DNA of 64,000 nucleotides. It comes from Aquabacter spiritensis. GTDB taxonomy: Bacteria; Pseudomonadota; Alphaproteobacteria; Rhizobiales; Xanthobacteraceae. Below the pieces are notes generated by a model, which ran no database searches, was not told where the DNA came from, and saw only the letters and a list, made by a program, of their open reading frames with translations. Location: positions 62,001-126,000 of the forward strand of contig NZ_SMAI01000003.1 of the NCBI RefSeq assembly GCF_004346185.1, written 5' to 3'. Both the position numbers and the translations under genes were made by a program. Positions 42,333 through 52,516 of the stretch are shown here, piece by piece. How positions within the stretch are numbered: the first letter of the stretch is position 1; the number at the start of each line of letters is the position of its first letter.

Positions 42333-43262
42333 CTACCCCCCTTTGGCGAGGAAGGGCAGGAGCGCGGCGAGGGTGGCCTCGGGGGCTTCCTCGGGGACGT
42401 AATGGCCGCAGCCCGGCAGCGTCACGGTCGTCACGTCGTTCGCCACCAGCCGCATCTGGTCGCCGACCCGCTCGCCGAGGCCGAGCGCGCCGCCGATCGC
42501 GAGCACCGGCATCTCGAGCATGCGCGCCTTGCGGGCGGCATTGAGCGCGATGTTGGTCTCGATGCAGCGATAAAATTCGAAGCAGGCGTGCAGCGCCGCC
42601 GGGCTTGCTTTGATCGGCGCGATATAGATCTCCGCCACTTCGGCGGGAATGGCGTCGGGCGTCGCGCCCTTGGAGGCGAGCTGGTCGCCGAAATAGATTT
42701 CCTCGCGGCCCGCCACCATGCGCTCGTTGAGGTCGTCCAGCCGGTTGAAGGCGAAATGCCAGAGCCGGCGGTTCAAGGCCGCCTCGGAGAACAGAGGAGG
42801 GGAGGGCAGGACACCGGGAATGTTGGCGTCCATCACCGCGAGGCGTGTCACCTTCTCGGGAAAGTCGGCAGCCAAAGCGTAGCCCGCCCACATGCCGATA
42901 TCGTGCCCGACCACGCCGAAGCGCGGATGCCCGAGCGCCGCCATCAGCGCCACGAAATCGCGGGCGAGGATGCCGGTGTCGTATCCGGTCGGCGGCTTGT
43001 CCGAGAGGCCGAGGCCGCGGGGCTCGGCGACGACCAGGCTGTAGTGCTCCGCCAGAACGGGCATCAGAAAGCGCCAGACATACCAGGTCTGCGGCCAGCC
43101 GCTGATCAGCAGAAGCGGGGGCCCCTCGCCTCCGGTCACGGCATGGAGCGTCACGTCTCCGCAGGCGATGCGCCGGCTTGTAAAGCGTTGCCAGAATGTC
43201 TCGGGAAGCCCGGGAAGGGAGGAGGGGTCGGTTGCCAGACGATCTGTGGCCATGGGTGTCAT
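42333..43262 (-). CDS. Alpha/beta hydrolase, epoxide hydrolase/haloacid dehalogenase-like
   Basis: A 309-residue alpha/beta hydrolase. The nucleophile elbow is VVGHDIGMWAGY, with Asp as nucleophile as in epoxide hydrolases and fluoroacetate dehalogenase rather than Ser esterases. The oxyanion-side segment is LISGWPQTWYVWR, EPRGLGLSDKP is the family loop, and the catalytic His is in LPGCGHYVPEEAP. There is no signal peptide. The N-terminal 20 residues are not conserved, so Met4 could be the start. It is leftward, convergent with the COG0523 gene and 75 bp after the UbiH-type gene. The natural substrate is unknown. Confidence 0.85.
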   Translation of the reverse strand: MTPMATDRLATDPSSLPGLPETFWQRFTSRRIACGDVTLHAVTGGEGPPLLLISGWPQTWYVWRFLMPVLAEHYSLVVAEPRGLGLSDKPPTGYDTGILARDFVALMAALGHPRFGVVGHDIGMWAGYALAADFPEKVTRLAVMDANIPGVLPSPPLFSEAALNRRLWHFAFNRLDDLNERMVAGREEIYFGDQLASKGATPDAIPAEVAEIYIAPIKASPAALHACFEFYRCIETNIALNAARKARMLEMPVLAIGGALGLGERVGDQMRLVANDVTTVTLPGCGHYVPEEAPEATLAALLPFLAKGG

Positions 43263-43337
43263 TCTCCCTGAGGTCTGGCACCTGAGCGAGCGGGATCGAA
43301 CCCGCTGCCGCGTGGGCCGTCTCGTTTCGTGATGGGC

Positions 43338-44585
43338 TCAGAGCGCCTCGCCGCGCAGCAGCTTCGGCACGGCGCCGGTAAGGCCCGCCGCATCCTTGAT
43401 GAACAGGCCCTTGAGCCGCGGCAGGCGGTCGACCAGGCCGAGCCCGACGTCGCGCATCAGGCGCAGCGCGTCGGAGCGGTTGGAGAACAGGCGGTTCAGC
43501 CCGTCGGTCGCCACCCCCATGGCGAGGGTGTCGAAGCGCCGCCAGCGCTGGTAGCGCTCCAACACCGAGGGACTTGCGAAATCGAGCCCGAGGCGCGCCG
43601 CGTCGGTGATTGATTCGGCGAGGGCCGCGACGTCGCGCAGGCCCATATTGAGCCCCTGTCCGGCGATCGGGTGGATGACATGCGCGGCGTCGCCGACCAA
43701 AGCGAACCGCTCGGCGACGAAGCTGCGCGCCATCGCGAAGCCCAGCGGATAGACCTGCGGCCTGGTGACGGGGCGCACCCAGCCATAACCGTGGCCGAAG
43801 CGCTGTTCGAGCTCCTCCTGGAACAGGATGTCGGGCAGGCCGACGATCCGCGCGGCATCTGCGGCCCGTTCGGTCCAGACGATCGAGCAGCGATTGCCCG
43901 GCAGCGGCAAGGTGGCGAACGGCCCGGCAGGAAGGAAATGCTCGTCCGCGCGGCCCTCGTGGGGACGCTCGTGTTCGACCGTGAAGGTGATGGCGGACTG
44001 CCCGTAGGCCCAGGAGACGGTCTGGATCCCGGCCATTTCGCGCAGCCGCGAGCGGGCGCCGTCGCAGGCGACCAGCAGGCTGGCACGCAACCGGCCGCCT
44101 GCCCCATAGGCGATGTCCGCGACGGCCGGATTGGTGGTGAAGCCGTGCACCGGCTCGGCGACGAGGACGATCCCGGCGCGCCGGGCGGCGTCGGCCAGCG
44201 CGCCTTGGAGGGCAGCGTTCGGCACCATATAGGCGAACGGCTCGCCGGGCTCGACGTCGCCGTCGAAGGTGAGGAAGACCGGCCGCGCGACATCCCGCGT
44301 CCGGCTGTCGGTGACGATCATGGAACGGATCGGTTCGGCCGCATCGGCAAGGCCGTCCCAAACACCGAGCACGCTCAACAGGCGGCGCGCGCCCGCGGCG
44401 ATGGCGGAAGCGCGGGCGTCGCCGGCCGGGTCGCGCGCCAATCCGGGATCGAGCACGACGATGCGCACGTCGGAGCCGAGGCCGTCGCGCAATGCGAGCG
44501 CGAGGCTGAGCCCGGCGAGGCCGGCGCCGGCAATGGCGATATCGGCCTGATCCGGCAGGATTGCGGAGGTTTCGGTCGGGGTCAT
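43338..44585 (-). CDS. UbiH/UbiF-family FAD-dependent monooxygenase
   Basis: A 415-residue flavin hydroxylase of the ubiquinone-synthesis type. The FAD dinucleotide motif IAGAGLAGLSLALAL is at about residues 17-31, the second FAD motif is GDAAHVIHPIAGQGLNMGLRD, and VACDGARSRLRE is the DG motif. ARASAIAAGARRLL is typical of UbiH/UbiF. It probably hydroxylates a position of the ubiquinone ring; which carbon cannot be told, and several alphaproteobacterial members (UbiH, UbiL, UbiM) look alike. It is divergent from tesB across 134 bp. No other ubi gene is in the window. Confidence 0.87.
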   Translation of the reverse strand: MTPTETSAILPDQADIAIAGAGLAGLSLALALRDGLGSDVRIVVLDPGLARDPAGDARASAIAAGARRLLSVLGVWDGLADAAEPIRSMIVTDSRTRDVARPVFLTFDGDVEPGEPFAYMVPNAALQGALADAARRAGIVLVAEPVHGFTTNPAVADIAYGAGGRLRASLLVACDGARSRLREMAGIQTVSWAYGQSAITFTVEHERPHEGRADEHFLPAGPFATLPLPGNRCSIVWTERAADAARIVGLPDILFQEELEQRFGHGYGWVRPVTRPQVYPLGFAMARSFVAERFALVGDAAHVIHPIAGQGLNMGLRDVAALAESITDAARLGLDFASPSVLERYQRWRRFDTLAMGVATDGLNRLFSNRSDALRLMRDVGLGLVDRLPRLKGLFIKDAAGLTGAVPKLLRGEAL

Positions 44586-44719
44586 GTGGGTGGCACCTTC
44601 TCGCGGCTCGGTCGATCCATGCGGTGCTCCGGGCGTCCCGCCCCGTCTTGACGGCGCAATCCGTGCATGGCTCCAGTCGCACCACGCGGGACGCTCCCGC
44701 AGCTTCGCGAGCCCGCCGC

Positions 44720-45589
44720 ATGATCAACGACGTCTCGACCTTGCTCCGCATCCTCGACCTGGAGCCGCTCGAAATCAATTTGTTCCGGGGTCGCAGCGCC
44801 AATCCGGGGGGCGGCCGGGTCTTCGGCGGGCAGGTGGTGGCGCAGGCGCTTGCCGCCGCGCTGCGCACCGTGCCGGAGGACCGCGTCGCCCATTCGTTGC
44901 ACGGCTATTTCCTTTTGCCGGGCGATCCCGACGCCCCGATTCTCTACGATGTCGAGCGGATCCGCGACGGCCGCAGCTTCACCACGCGACGCGTCGTCGC
45001 GATCCAGAACGGCCGGGCGATCTTCTTCACTTCGGTCTCGTTCCAGGTCGAGGAGGCTGGATTCGAGCATCAGATCCCGATGCCGGACGTCGCCATGCCG
45101 GAGGATCTGCCGTCCGACGAGGTCTGGCGCGAGCGCCTTCTCGCCCGCTATCCCCATGCGTCGGCGCGCGCGTGGATGGCGATGCGCCCGCTCGAAGTAA
45201 AGCCGACGGGCCGCGATTCGCCTTATATCGGCGGAACCGACCACCCGCCGCATCCCAGCCTCTGGGTGCGCGCCCGCGGCGCCTTGCCGGACGCGCTCGG
45301 GAGCCACCAGGCGGTCCTGGCCTATGCGTCCGATCTGTCGCTGCTCCAGGCGGCGCTGCTGCCGCACGGCAAGAGCGTGTTCGATCCCGATATGCAGTGC
45401 GCCAGCCTCGATCACGCGCTCTGGTTTCATCGGCGGTTTCGCGTGGATGAATGGTTGCTCTATGTCCAGGAGAGTCCGGCGGCGGCCGGTGCCCGCGGCT
45501 TCTGCCGTGGCGCTTTCTTCACGCGGGAGGGGGTCCTCGTCGCGTCTGCGGCTCAGGAGGGATTGATGCGGCAGGTGGAGAAACCCTGA
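44720..45589 (+). CDS. tesB: Acyl-CoA thioesterase II
   Basis: A 289-residue double-hotdog thioesterase that hydrolyses medium- and long-chain acyl-CoA. Family signatures are NPGGGRVFGGQVVAQALAAA near residue 28, HSLHGYFLLPGDP, and in the C-terminal hotdog AYASDLSLLQAAL with the catalytic Asp, followed by ASLDHALWFHRRFRVDEWLL, which is given here in full. A Gln in the QESPAA strand completes the usual triad. ATG 44720 gives a length equal to E. coli TesB (286). It is monocistronic; glnK follows after 269 bp with its own promoter. Confidence 0.93.
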   Translation: MINDVSTLLRILDLEPLEINLFRGRSANPGGGRVFGGQVVAQALAAALRTVPEDRVAHSLHGYFLLPGDPDAPILYDVERIRDGRSFTTRRVVAIQNGRAIFFTSVSFQVEEAGFEHQIPMPDVAMPEDLPSDEVWRERLLARYPHASARAWMAMRPLEVKPTGRDSPYIGGTDHPPHPSLWVRARGALPDALGSHQAVLAYASDLSLLQAALLPHGKSVFDPDMQCASLDHALWFHRRFRVDEWLLYVQESPAAAGARGFCRGAFFTREGVLVASAAQEGLMRQVEKP

Positions 45590-45630
45590 GCACGAATGGT
45601 GCAATTGACTAATTTTTAAGCGCAAACTGA

Positions 45631-46197
<567 letters not shown>

Positions 46198-46226
46198 GAA
46201 TTCCTCAATTGACGGAGCCTTCTTCC

Positions 46227-47711
46227 ATGACGTTCAAGACCTGGTCCCGTGTGGGACTGCCCACTCTCTTGATGGCGGCCGCGGTCGCCCTGCCGGTGCT
46301 GGCGCAGACCGCCGCGCCAGCACCCGACGCGGTGCCCGCCGTCGTCGGTCCGTCGATCAACAAGGGCGACACGACTTGGATGCTGACCTCGGCGCTGCTG
46401 GTGCTGATGATGTCGGTCCCCGGCCTCGCTCTGTTCTATGGCGGCCTGGTGCGCACCAAGAACATGCTGTCGGTGCTGATGCAGGTGATCTACAGCGTCT
46501 GCATCGTCGGCATCATCTGGGTGCTGTACGGCTATTCGCTGGCCTTCACCGGCGGCTCCGACTTCATCGGCGGCTTCGCCAAGGCCTTCCTGAGCGGGGT
46601 CACCACGGAATCGGCGGGCGGCACCTTCTCGGTCGGCGTCGCGATTCCGGAACTCGCCTTCGTGGCGTTCCAGATGACCTTCGCCATGATCACCCCGGCC
46701 CTCATCATCGGCGCCTTCGCCGAGCGGGTGAAGTTCTCGGCGATCGTGCTGTTCATCCCGCTCTGGGTGACGTTCATCTATTTCCCGATGGCGCACATGG
46801 TCTGGTATTGGGCCGGCCCGGATGCGGTCGACGCTGCCGCCAAGGCTCTCGCCGCCGCCACTGACGGCGCTGCAAAGACCGCCGCGCAGGAAGCGCTCGA
46901 CGCGGTCCTGGCGGATGCCGGCTACATCTACAAGCTGGGCGCGCTGGACTTCGCCGGCGGAACCGTCGTGCACATTAATGCCGGTATCGCGGCGCTCGTC
47001 GGCTGCTTCATCGTCGGCAAGCGCACCGGATACGGCCGGGAGCAGTTCTCGCCCCACTCTCTGACCCTCACTTTGGTCGGCGCCGGCCTGCTGTGGGTCG
47101 GCTGGTTCGGCTTCAATGCCGGCTCCAACCTCGAGGCCAACGGCCTGACCGCTCTCGCCATGATGAACACCTTCATCGCGACCTGCGCGGCGGCTCTGTC
47201 CTGGATGATCATCGAATGGCTCGCCAAGGGTAAGCCCTCGATGCTCGGCGTGGTGTCCGGCGCGATTGCCGGCCTCGTCGCCGTGACCCCGATGGCCGGG
47301 TTCGCGGGCATCATGGGCGCGATGATCTCGGGTCTGATCGTCGGCGTGGTCTGCTTCTTCTTCTGCACCACGGTGAAGAACGCATTCGGCTACGACGATT
47401 CGCTCGACGTGTTCGGCGTCCACGGTGTCGGCGGCATCTTCGGCGCCATCGCCACCGGCATCGTCGTGAGCCCCGCTTTGGGCGGCACCGGCGTGTTCGA
47501 CTACACCACCGGCGCGGTGGCGGAGTACAACATGGCCACCCAGGTGATGGCGCAGCTCAAGGCTGTCGGCGTCACCCTCGTCTGGTCCGGCGTCGGCTCG
47601 GCCATCCTGTTCTACATCGTCAACGCCGTCGTCGGACTGCGGGCTTCGGTGGAGAAGGAGCGCGAGGGTCTCGACATCACCGAGCATGGCGAGCGCGCCT
47701 ACCACAGCTGA
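46227..47711 (+). CDS. amtB: Ammonium transporter AmtB
   Basis: A 494-residue inner-membrane ammonium channel with a cleavable signal (residues 1-27, ending VLA-QT) and about 11 transmembrane helices. The pore twin histidines are in VVHINAG and FGVHGVGG, the conserved Asp in ALDFAGGT, and the outer-site Phe/Trp region follows [14 protein letters not shown]. An unusual Ala-rich hydrophilic stretch of about 33 residues (about 197-229) lies in the periplasmic loop before helix five or six. ATG 46227 follows GGAGCC. It is cotranscribed with glnK and ends with two hairpins. Confidence 0.95.
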   Translation: MTFKTWSRVGLPTLLMAAAVALPVLAQTAAPAPDAVPAVVGPSINKGDTTWMLTSALLVLMMSVPGLALFYGGLVRTKNMLSVLMQVIYSVCIVGIIWVLYGYSLAFTGGSDFIGGFAKAFLSGVTTESAGGTFSVGVAIPELAFVAFQMTFAMITPALIIGAFAERVKFSAIVLFIPLWVTFIYFPMAHMVWYWAGPDAVDAAAKALAAATDGAAKTAAQEALDAVLADAGYIYKLGALDFAGGTVVHINAGIAALVGCFIVGKRTGYGREQFSPHSLTLTLVGAGLLWVGWFGFNAGSNLEANGLTALAMMNTFIATCAAALSWMIIEWLAKGKPSMLGVVSGAIAGLVAVTPMAGFAGIMGAMISGLIVGVVCFFFCTTVKNAFGYDDSLDVFGVHGVGGIFGAIATGIVVSPALGGTGVFDYTTGAVAEYNMATQVMAQLKAVGVTLVWSGVGSAILFYIVNAVVGLRASVEKEREGLDITEHGERAYHS

Positions 47712-47722
47712 TCGCAGCTTGC

Positions 47723-47748
47723 GGACGCGGCGCAGGGTCGCCGCGTCC
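47723..47748 (+). terminator. Hairpin after amtB
   Basis: GGACGCGGCG (47723-47732), loop CAGGGT, CGCCGCGTCC (47739-47748): a perfect 10-bp stem 11 bp after the amtB stop, without a T-run. A true terminator follows 27 bp later. Confidence 0.55.
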
Positions 47749-47775
47749 GGCACACCGATAAAAGAGGGGAAGGAG

Positions 47776-47804
47776 CCCCGGCCTCGTGCCGGGGTTTCCT
47801 GTTT
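47776..47804 (+). terminator. Rho-independent terminator of glnK-amtB
   Basis: CCCCGGC (47776-47782), CTCGT loop, GCCGGGG (47788-47794), then TTTCCTGTTT. It isolates ileS from the ammonium operon. Confidence 0.75.
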
Positions 47805-48096
47805 CTGGGCCTCGGGCCACACTTTCCGAACGGCGTGTCGCCGCTCTCGCCGTCGGGCTTTTCCACAGCCGCGCGGCCTGCTAGAAGCCGCAAATGGCTG
47901 TCTCGATCTTCTCGGTTCGGCGCGCGCGGTCGCGAATTACCGGCCCGGCCTCCCGTCGGCTCTAAGCGCGCGGGTTCGCCGGGCTGTTCGATCGCGCCCT
48001 CGCTTTTCGATGGAGGCGGATCCTGCGTCCGCCCGCGCCGCACAGCGGCCCGGGCCGGATGCATCCTCCTCCGGGATCTCTCACCGAGCCCGACCC
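47805..48096 (+). promoter_or_regulatory. ileS upstream region
   Basis: About 290 bp with no supported gene. A TTTTCCACAG...CTAGAA arrangement near 47860-47886 could be a promoter. I see no T-box or other known riboswitch. The ribF gene that commonly precedes ileS is absent. Confidence 0.35.
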
Positions 48097-51000
48097 ATGA
48101 CCGACAAGACCCCGCCCCAGACGGACTATTCCGCCACCCTGTTTCTGCCGCAGACCGCTTTCCCGATGCGCGCCGGCTTGCCGCAGAAGGAGCCCGAACT
48201 GCTCGCGCGCTGGGCGCGCCTCGGCCTCTATGAGCGCCTGCGCGCCGTCGGGCGCGGCCGCCCGCGCTTCGTGCTGCATGACGGGCCGCCTTACGCCAAC
48301 GGCAACATCCATATCGGTCACGCCCTCAACAAGATCCTGAAGGACGTGGTGACGCGCTCGCAGCAGATGCTGGGGCACGATTCCAATTACGTGCCGGGCT
48401 GGGACTGCCACGGCCTGCCGATCGAGTGGAAGATCGAGGAAGAGAATTACCGCAAGAAGGGCAAGGCCAAGCCGGACCTCACCGACAGCGCCGCCATGAT
48501 CGCCTTCCGCCAGGAATGCCGAGCCTATGCCGAGCATTGGCTGGACGTGCAGCGCGCCGAGTTCAAGCGGCTCGGCGTCGAGGGTGACTGGGACCACCCC
48601 TACACCACGATGAGCTTTGCCGGCGAGGCGCAGATCGCCCGCGAAATCATCAAGTTCGCCGAGAACGGCCTGCTCTATCGCGGCTCCAAGCCGGTGATGT
48701 GGTCGGTGGTCGAGAAGACCGCCTTGGCCGAGGCGGAAGTGGAGTACCACGACCACACGTCGGATACGGTGTGGGTGAAGTTTCCGGTTCAGATGGTTGT
48801 ACGCGACGGCGCTGTTTTAGATCCTGCCGGCCCGCGATGGAATGATCTTGGGAAACTTGCCCCGGTCGGAGAAAATCTCGCGCCTGCGTCAGTGGTGATC
48901 TGGACCACGACACCCTGGACGATACCTGGCAACCGGGCCATCTCCTTTTCGTCCAAAATCTCTTATGGACTCTACGAAATCACGGATGCACGGCCCGACA
49001 ATTGGGCGAAGGTCGGCGAGCGACTGATCCTCGCAGACAAACTGGCGGATGACGTCTTCAAACAGGCTAGAGTGTCCTCATACCGTCGTCTGCAAGACGT
49101 CACTCCCCATGCGCTTGCGATTGGCTGCACCGCCCACCCCCTGGCCGACCTCGGCTACGGCTTCAAGGTCCCCCTCCTCGACGGCGACCATGTCACCGAC
49201 GAGGCCGGGACCGGCTTCGTCCACACCGCCCCCGGCCACGGCCGCGAGGATTTCGAGATCTGGACCCAACACCGCCGCTGGCTGGAGGAGCGCGGCATCA
49301 GCCCCGCTATCCCCTATACGGTCGACGAGGACAGCTTCTATACCGAACAGGCCCCCGGCTTCGCCGGCAAGCGGGTGATCACCGAGGCGGGCGAGAAGGG
49401 CGACGCCAACCAGGCGGTCATCGACGCTCTGGTGGCGGCCGGCAACCTGCTCGCGCGCGGCCGGCTGAAGCACCAATATCCCCATTCCTGGCGCTCCAAG
49501 AAGCCGGTCATCTTCCGCAACACGCCGCAATGGTTCATCGCCATGGACCAGGACATCCGCGATGCGGACGGCAGGCCGGCGCCGCGTCCGGCGACGCTTG
49601 CCGGCAACGCCCCCGACACCCTGCGCGCCCGCGCGCTCGCCGGCATCGAGAGCGTGCAATGGGTGCCGGAGGTCGGCGAAAACCGCATCACCGGCATGAT
49701 CGCCAACCGCCCCGACTGGGTCGTCTCGCGCCAGCGCGCCTGGGGCGTGCCGATCGCCGTCTTCGTCAAGGAGACGGGCGACGGCGAGGTCGAGATCCTG
49801 AAGGATCCCGCGGTGAACGACCGCATCGCCGCGGCCTTCGCGGCGGAAGGCGCCGACGCCTGGTACAAAGAGGGCGCGCGGGCGCGCTTCCTCGGTGATC
49901 GCGCTGGCGAGGGCTGGCAGAAGGTCGACGACATTCTCGACGTCTGGTTCGACAGCGGCTCGACCCACGCCTTCACCTTAGAAGTGCGGCCCGATCTGAA
50001 GGCGGACCGCCCGCCCGCCGGCCCCGACCGGGTGATGTATCTCGAAGGTTCGGACCAGCATCGCGGCTGGTTCCATTCCTCGCTTCTGGAAAGCTGCGGC
50101 ACGCGCGGCCGCCCGCCTTACGACGCGGTGCTCACCCACGGCTTCGTGCTCGACGAGGACGGGCGCAAAATGTCCAAGTCGCTCGGCAACGTGGTTGCGC
50201 CGCAGGAGGTCATCAAGGCGTCCGGCGCGGATATTCTGCGCCTGTGGGTCTGCGCCTCCGACTATGCCGACGATCTGCGCATCGGCCCGGAAATCCTCAA
50301 ATCGACCGCCGACACCTATCGCAAGCTGCGCAACACGATCCGCTGGCTGCTCGGCTCGCTGCACCATTACCGCGCCGCCGAGCGGGTGGCGGTCGAGGCC
50401 ATGCCGGCGCTCGAACGGCTGATGCTCCACCGCCTTCAGGACCTCGACGGCCAGGTGCGCGCGGCGTATGCCGCGTTCGATTATAAGAAGGTCAACGCGC
50501 TGCTCACCGCCTTCATGACCACCGAGCTGTCGGCCTTCTATTTCGACGTCCGCAAGGACGCGCTCTATTGCGATCCGATTTCCTCGGTGACGCGGCGCGC
50601 CTGCCTCACCGTGCTGGACGAGACCTTCGCCCGCCTCGTGACCTGGCTCGCGCCGATCCTGCCCTTTACCTGCGAGGAGGCGTTTCTCGCGCGCACTGGC
50701 TCGGTCGACGGCTCGGTGCATCTTCTCACTTTCCCCGACACGCCCGCCGCCTGGCGCGACGAAGCCTTGGCGGAGACCTGGCGCAAGATCCGGCAGGTGC
50801 GCCGTGTGGTCCTGGGCGCCCTGGAACTCGAGCGCGCAGCCAAGCGCATCGGCTCGTCGCTGGAGGCGGCGCCGGTCGTGCATGTCGCCAATCCGGAGCT
50901 GGCGGCGGCCCTCGAAGGTGTCGACTTCGCCGAAATCTGCATCACCAGCGGCGTGGCGCTCCGCTTCGACGACGGTCCGGCCGAGGCGTTCCGTCTCGAC

Positions 51001-51165
51001 GACGTGCCGGGCGTCGCGGTGGTGCCGGGGCTCGCGGCAGGGCGCAAATGCGCCCGGTCCTGGAAGGTATCGGAAGAGGTCGGACGCGATCCCGACTTCC
51101 CCGACGTAACGCCGCGCGATGCGCAGGCCCTGCGCGAGCTTGCCGCCCGCGCCGCGGCGGAATGA
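48097..51165 (+). CDS. ileS: Isoleucyl-tRNA synthetase
   Basis: A 1022-residue class I synthetase charging tRNA-Ile. HIGH is at residues 72-75 ([16 protein letters not shown]), the CP1 editing domain has [16 protein letters not shown] near residue 267, and KMSKS appears as [11 protein letters not shown] at about 690. The C-terminal zinc-binding knuckle of E. coli IleS is only partly visible: [12 protein letters not shown] has one Cys where others have CxxCW. ATG 48097 starts a normal N terminus. Codon use changes sharply at 48781-49110 (residues 229-338) although the protein motif pattern continues. lspA follows after 24 bp. Confidence 0.95.
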   Translation: MTDKTPPQTDYSATLFLPQTAFPMRAGLPQKEPELLARWARLGLYERLRAVGRGRPRFVLHDGPPYANGNIHIGHALNKILKDVVTRSQQMLGHDSNYVPGWDCHGLPIEWKIEEENYRKKGKAKPDLTDSAAMIAFRQECRAYAEHWLDVQRAEFKRLGVEGDWDHPYTTMSFAGEAQIAREIIKFAENGLLYRGSKPVMWSVVEKTALAEAEVEYHDHTSDTVWVKFPVQMVVRDGAVLDPAGPRWNDLGKLAPVGENLAPASVVIWTTTPWTIPGNRAISFSSKISYGLYEITDARPDNWAKVGERLILADKLADDVFKQARVSSYRRLQDVTPHALAIGCTAHPLADLGYGFKVPLLDGDHVTDEAGTGFVHTAPGHGREDFEIWTQHRRWLEERGISPAIPYTVDEDSFYTEQAPGFAGKRVITEAGEKGDANQAVIDALVAAGNLLARGRLKHQYPHSWRSKKPVIFRNTPQWFIAMDQDIRDADGRPAPRPATLAGNAPDTLRARALAGIESVQWVPEVGENRITGMIANRPDWVVSRQRAWGVPIAVFVKETGDGEVEILKDPAVNDRIAAAFAAEGADAWYKEGARARFLGDRAGEGWQKVDDILDVWFDSGSTHAFTLEVRPDLKADRPPAGPDRVMYLEGSDQHRGWFHSSLLESCGTRGRPPYDAVLTHGFVLDEDGRKMSKSLGNVVAPQEVIKASGADILRLWVCASDYADDLRIGPEILKSTADTYRKLRNTIRWLLGSLHHYRAAERVAVEAMPALERLMLHRLQDLDGQVRAAYAAFDYKKVNALLTAFMTTELSAFYFDVRKDALYCDPISSVTRRACLTVLDETFARLVTWLAPILPFTCEEAFLARTGSVDGSVHLLTFPDTPAAWRDEALAETWRKIRQVRRVVLGALELERAAKRIGSSLEAAPVVHVANPELAAALEGVDFAEICITSGVALRFDDGPAEAFRLDDVPGVAVVPGLAAGRKCARSWKVSEEVGRDPDFPDVTPRDAQALRELAARAAAE

Positions 51166-51189
51166 GGCAGCAGCGCAACGGAGCATTCC

Positions 51190-51690
51190 ATGGCCCCCCT
51201 TCGCCTCGGCATCCTCGTCGCGTTCCTGGTCCTGATCCTCGACCAGGGGAGCAAGACCGCGGTGCTGTCCTGGTCGGACAATTGGACCCAACCGACCTAT
51301 CGCGTCACGCCGTTCCTGGACTTCGTCTATCTCTGGAACACCGGCATCAGCTACGGCCTGTTTCCGCAGGGCGATGCCGGGCGCTGGGTGCTGCTGATCA
51401 TCAAGCTCGCCGCCGCGCTTCTGTTCGCGGCCTGGCTCGCGCGCACCGACCGCCGCCTCGAAGCGCTGGCGCTCGGCCTTCTGATCGGCGGGGCGATCGG
51501 CAATGCGGTGGACCGGCTGGTGTATGGCGCGGTGTTCGATTTCATTTCGTTCCACGCCTTCGGCTATCACTGGTACGTGTTCAACATCGCGGATGTCGCC
51601 GTCGTTGTGGGCGTGGTGCTGCTCCTTTATGATGCGCTTTTCGTGCGCGCCTCAAAAACGCCGCCCTCCGACGTCAGCCCTAGAGGCTGA
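51190..51690 (+). CDS. lspA: Lipoprotein signal peptidase (signal peptidase II)
   Basis: A 166-residue inner-membrane aspartyl protease that cleaves prolipoprotein signals. Four hydrophobic segments are present. The catalytic aspartates are D108 in GGAIGNAVDRL and D135 in YVFNIADVAVV, matching D114 and D141 of E. coli. LDQGSK near residue 18 and WNTGISYGLF are family motifs. It follows ileS closely, the standard ileS-lspA order. Likely clients in this window are the lipoproteins at 55.4 and 62.2 kb. Confidence 0.95.
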   Translation: MAPLRLGILVAFLVLILDQGSKTAVLSWSDNWTQPTYRVTPFLDFVYLWNTGISYGLFPQGDAGRWVLLIIKLAAALLFAAWLARTDRRLEALALGLLIGGAIGNAVDRLVYGAVFDFISFHAFGYHWYVFNIADVAVVVGVVLLLYDALFVRASKTPPSDVSPRG

Positions 51691-51729
51691 GGAGAGCCGC
51701 GCGGTGCGCGGTTTCGAGGGAAGGCGCCC

Positions 51730-52455
51730 ATGACGACGTCCATGCGGATCACTTTCGAACGGTGCGGTGCCTGGCGACGCCGCGTCATGGCCGTTCCGGC
51801 GGCGGGCCTGATCGGGGTCCTGACCCTTGCTTTGGCCGGCGGGGTTGCCCGAGCCGAAGACGGCGACACCGGCGATGGCGCCTTCATGCAGAATGTCTTG
51901 AGCGCGATAGGCCTGGTCGGCGACGCGCAGCCAAACATCCAGTATCGCGAGCGCGCGCCGCTCGTGGTCCCGCCGCCGCACGTGGCGGCGACCCTGCCGC
52001 CGCCGAAGTCGAGCGCGGCGGCCACCAATCCCAATTGGCCGAAGGACCCGGACGTGCTTCGGGCCCGTGCGGCCGCCGCTGAGGACCGCTCGCCGGTCGG
52101 GCTGAACGACATCGAGGTGCGCGGTCGCGCGCTCATGCCCTCGCAGCTCAACAATGTCCGGCACAAGCCGACCGCGAGCGTCACGTCCGGCGCGCCGGTC
52201 GGCGCAGATGCCCGTGCGCGCGACGAATTGATGCCGAGCGAACTCGGTTTCTTCGGCTGGACCAAGGGCTTGAACGGGGCGTTCAGCGACAAGCCGCTCA
52301 CCTTCACCGGAGAGCCCGTGCGTGAGAGCCTCGTCGAGCCGCCGCCGGGATATCAGACCCCGGCGCCGAACGCGCCTTACGGGGTGGTGGAGAAGAAGGA
52401 AGAGACCTTCAAGTTCCCCAGCCTGTTCGATCTGCAGAATCAGACGTTGAACTGA
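51730..52455 (+). CDS. Exported hypothetical protein
   Basis: A 241-residue protein with a signal peptide (residues about 19-42, ALAGGVARA-ED) and no further membrane segment. The mature part is rich in Pro and Ala, with NIQYRERAPLVVPPP near residue 68 and NPNWPKDPD at about 99. The YRERxPLVVPP phrase also occurs in small exported proteins placed between lspA and M16 peptidases in other alphaproteobacteria. Position 39 bp after lspA and just before the M16 pair is the main clue. No enzyme motif or lipobox is seen. It may belong to the cell envelope; the function is unknown. Confidence 0.7.
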   Translation: MTTSMRITFERCGAWRRRVMAVPAAGLIGVLTLALAGGVARAEDGDTGDGAFMQNVLSAIGLVGDAQPNIQYRERAPLVVPPPHVAATLPPPKSSAAATNPNWPKDPDVLRARAAAAEDRSPVGLNDIEVRGRALMPSQLNNVRHKPTASVTSGAPVGADARARDELMPSELGFFGWTKGLNGAFSDKPLTFTGEPVRESLVEPPPGYQTPAPNAPYGVVEKKEETFKFPSLFDLQNQTLN

Positions 52456-52516
52456 CCGCATTTCCTGCGTGCCGTACGCCGGGGCCGCGGGCCACGCACC
52501 CGTGGAGACCTTTCCT

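Noticed and set aside
43289..43306. tRNA-like T-arm with GGATCGAACCC between the alpha/beta hydrolase and UbiH-type genes
   Set aside because: The stem is perfect but the loop has six bases, and no acceptor, D-arm or anticodon arm can be folded around it.
45589..45601. GCAC-GAAT-GGTGC as an NtrC site upstream of glnK
   Set aside because: The spacing between the half-sites is about two bases shorter than in known NtrC sites, and only one copy is present.
47805..48096. T-box or leader peptide before ileS
   Set aside because: No T-box core sequence, no Ile-rich short frame and no terminator next to ileS.
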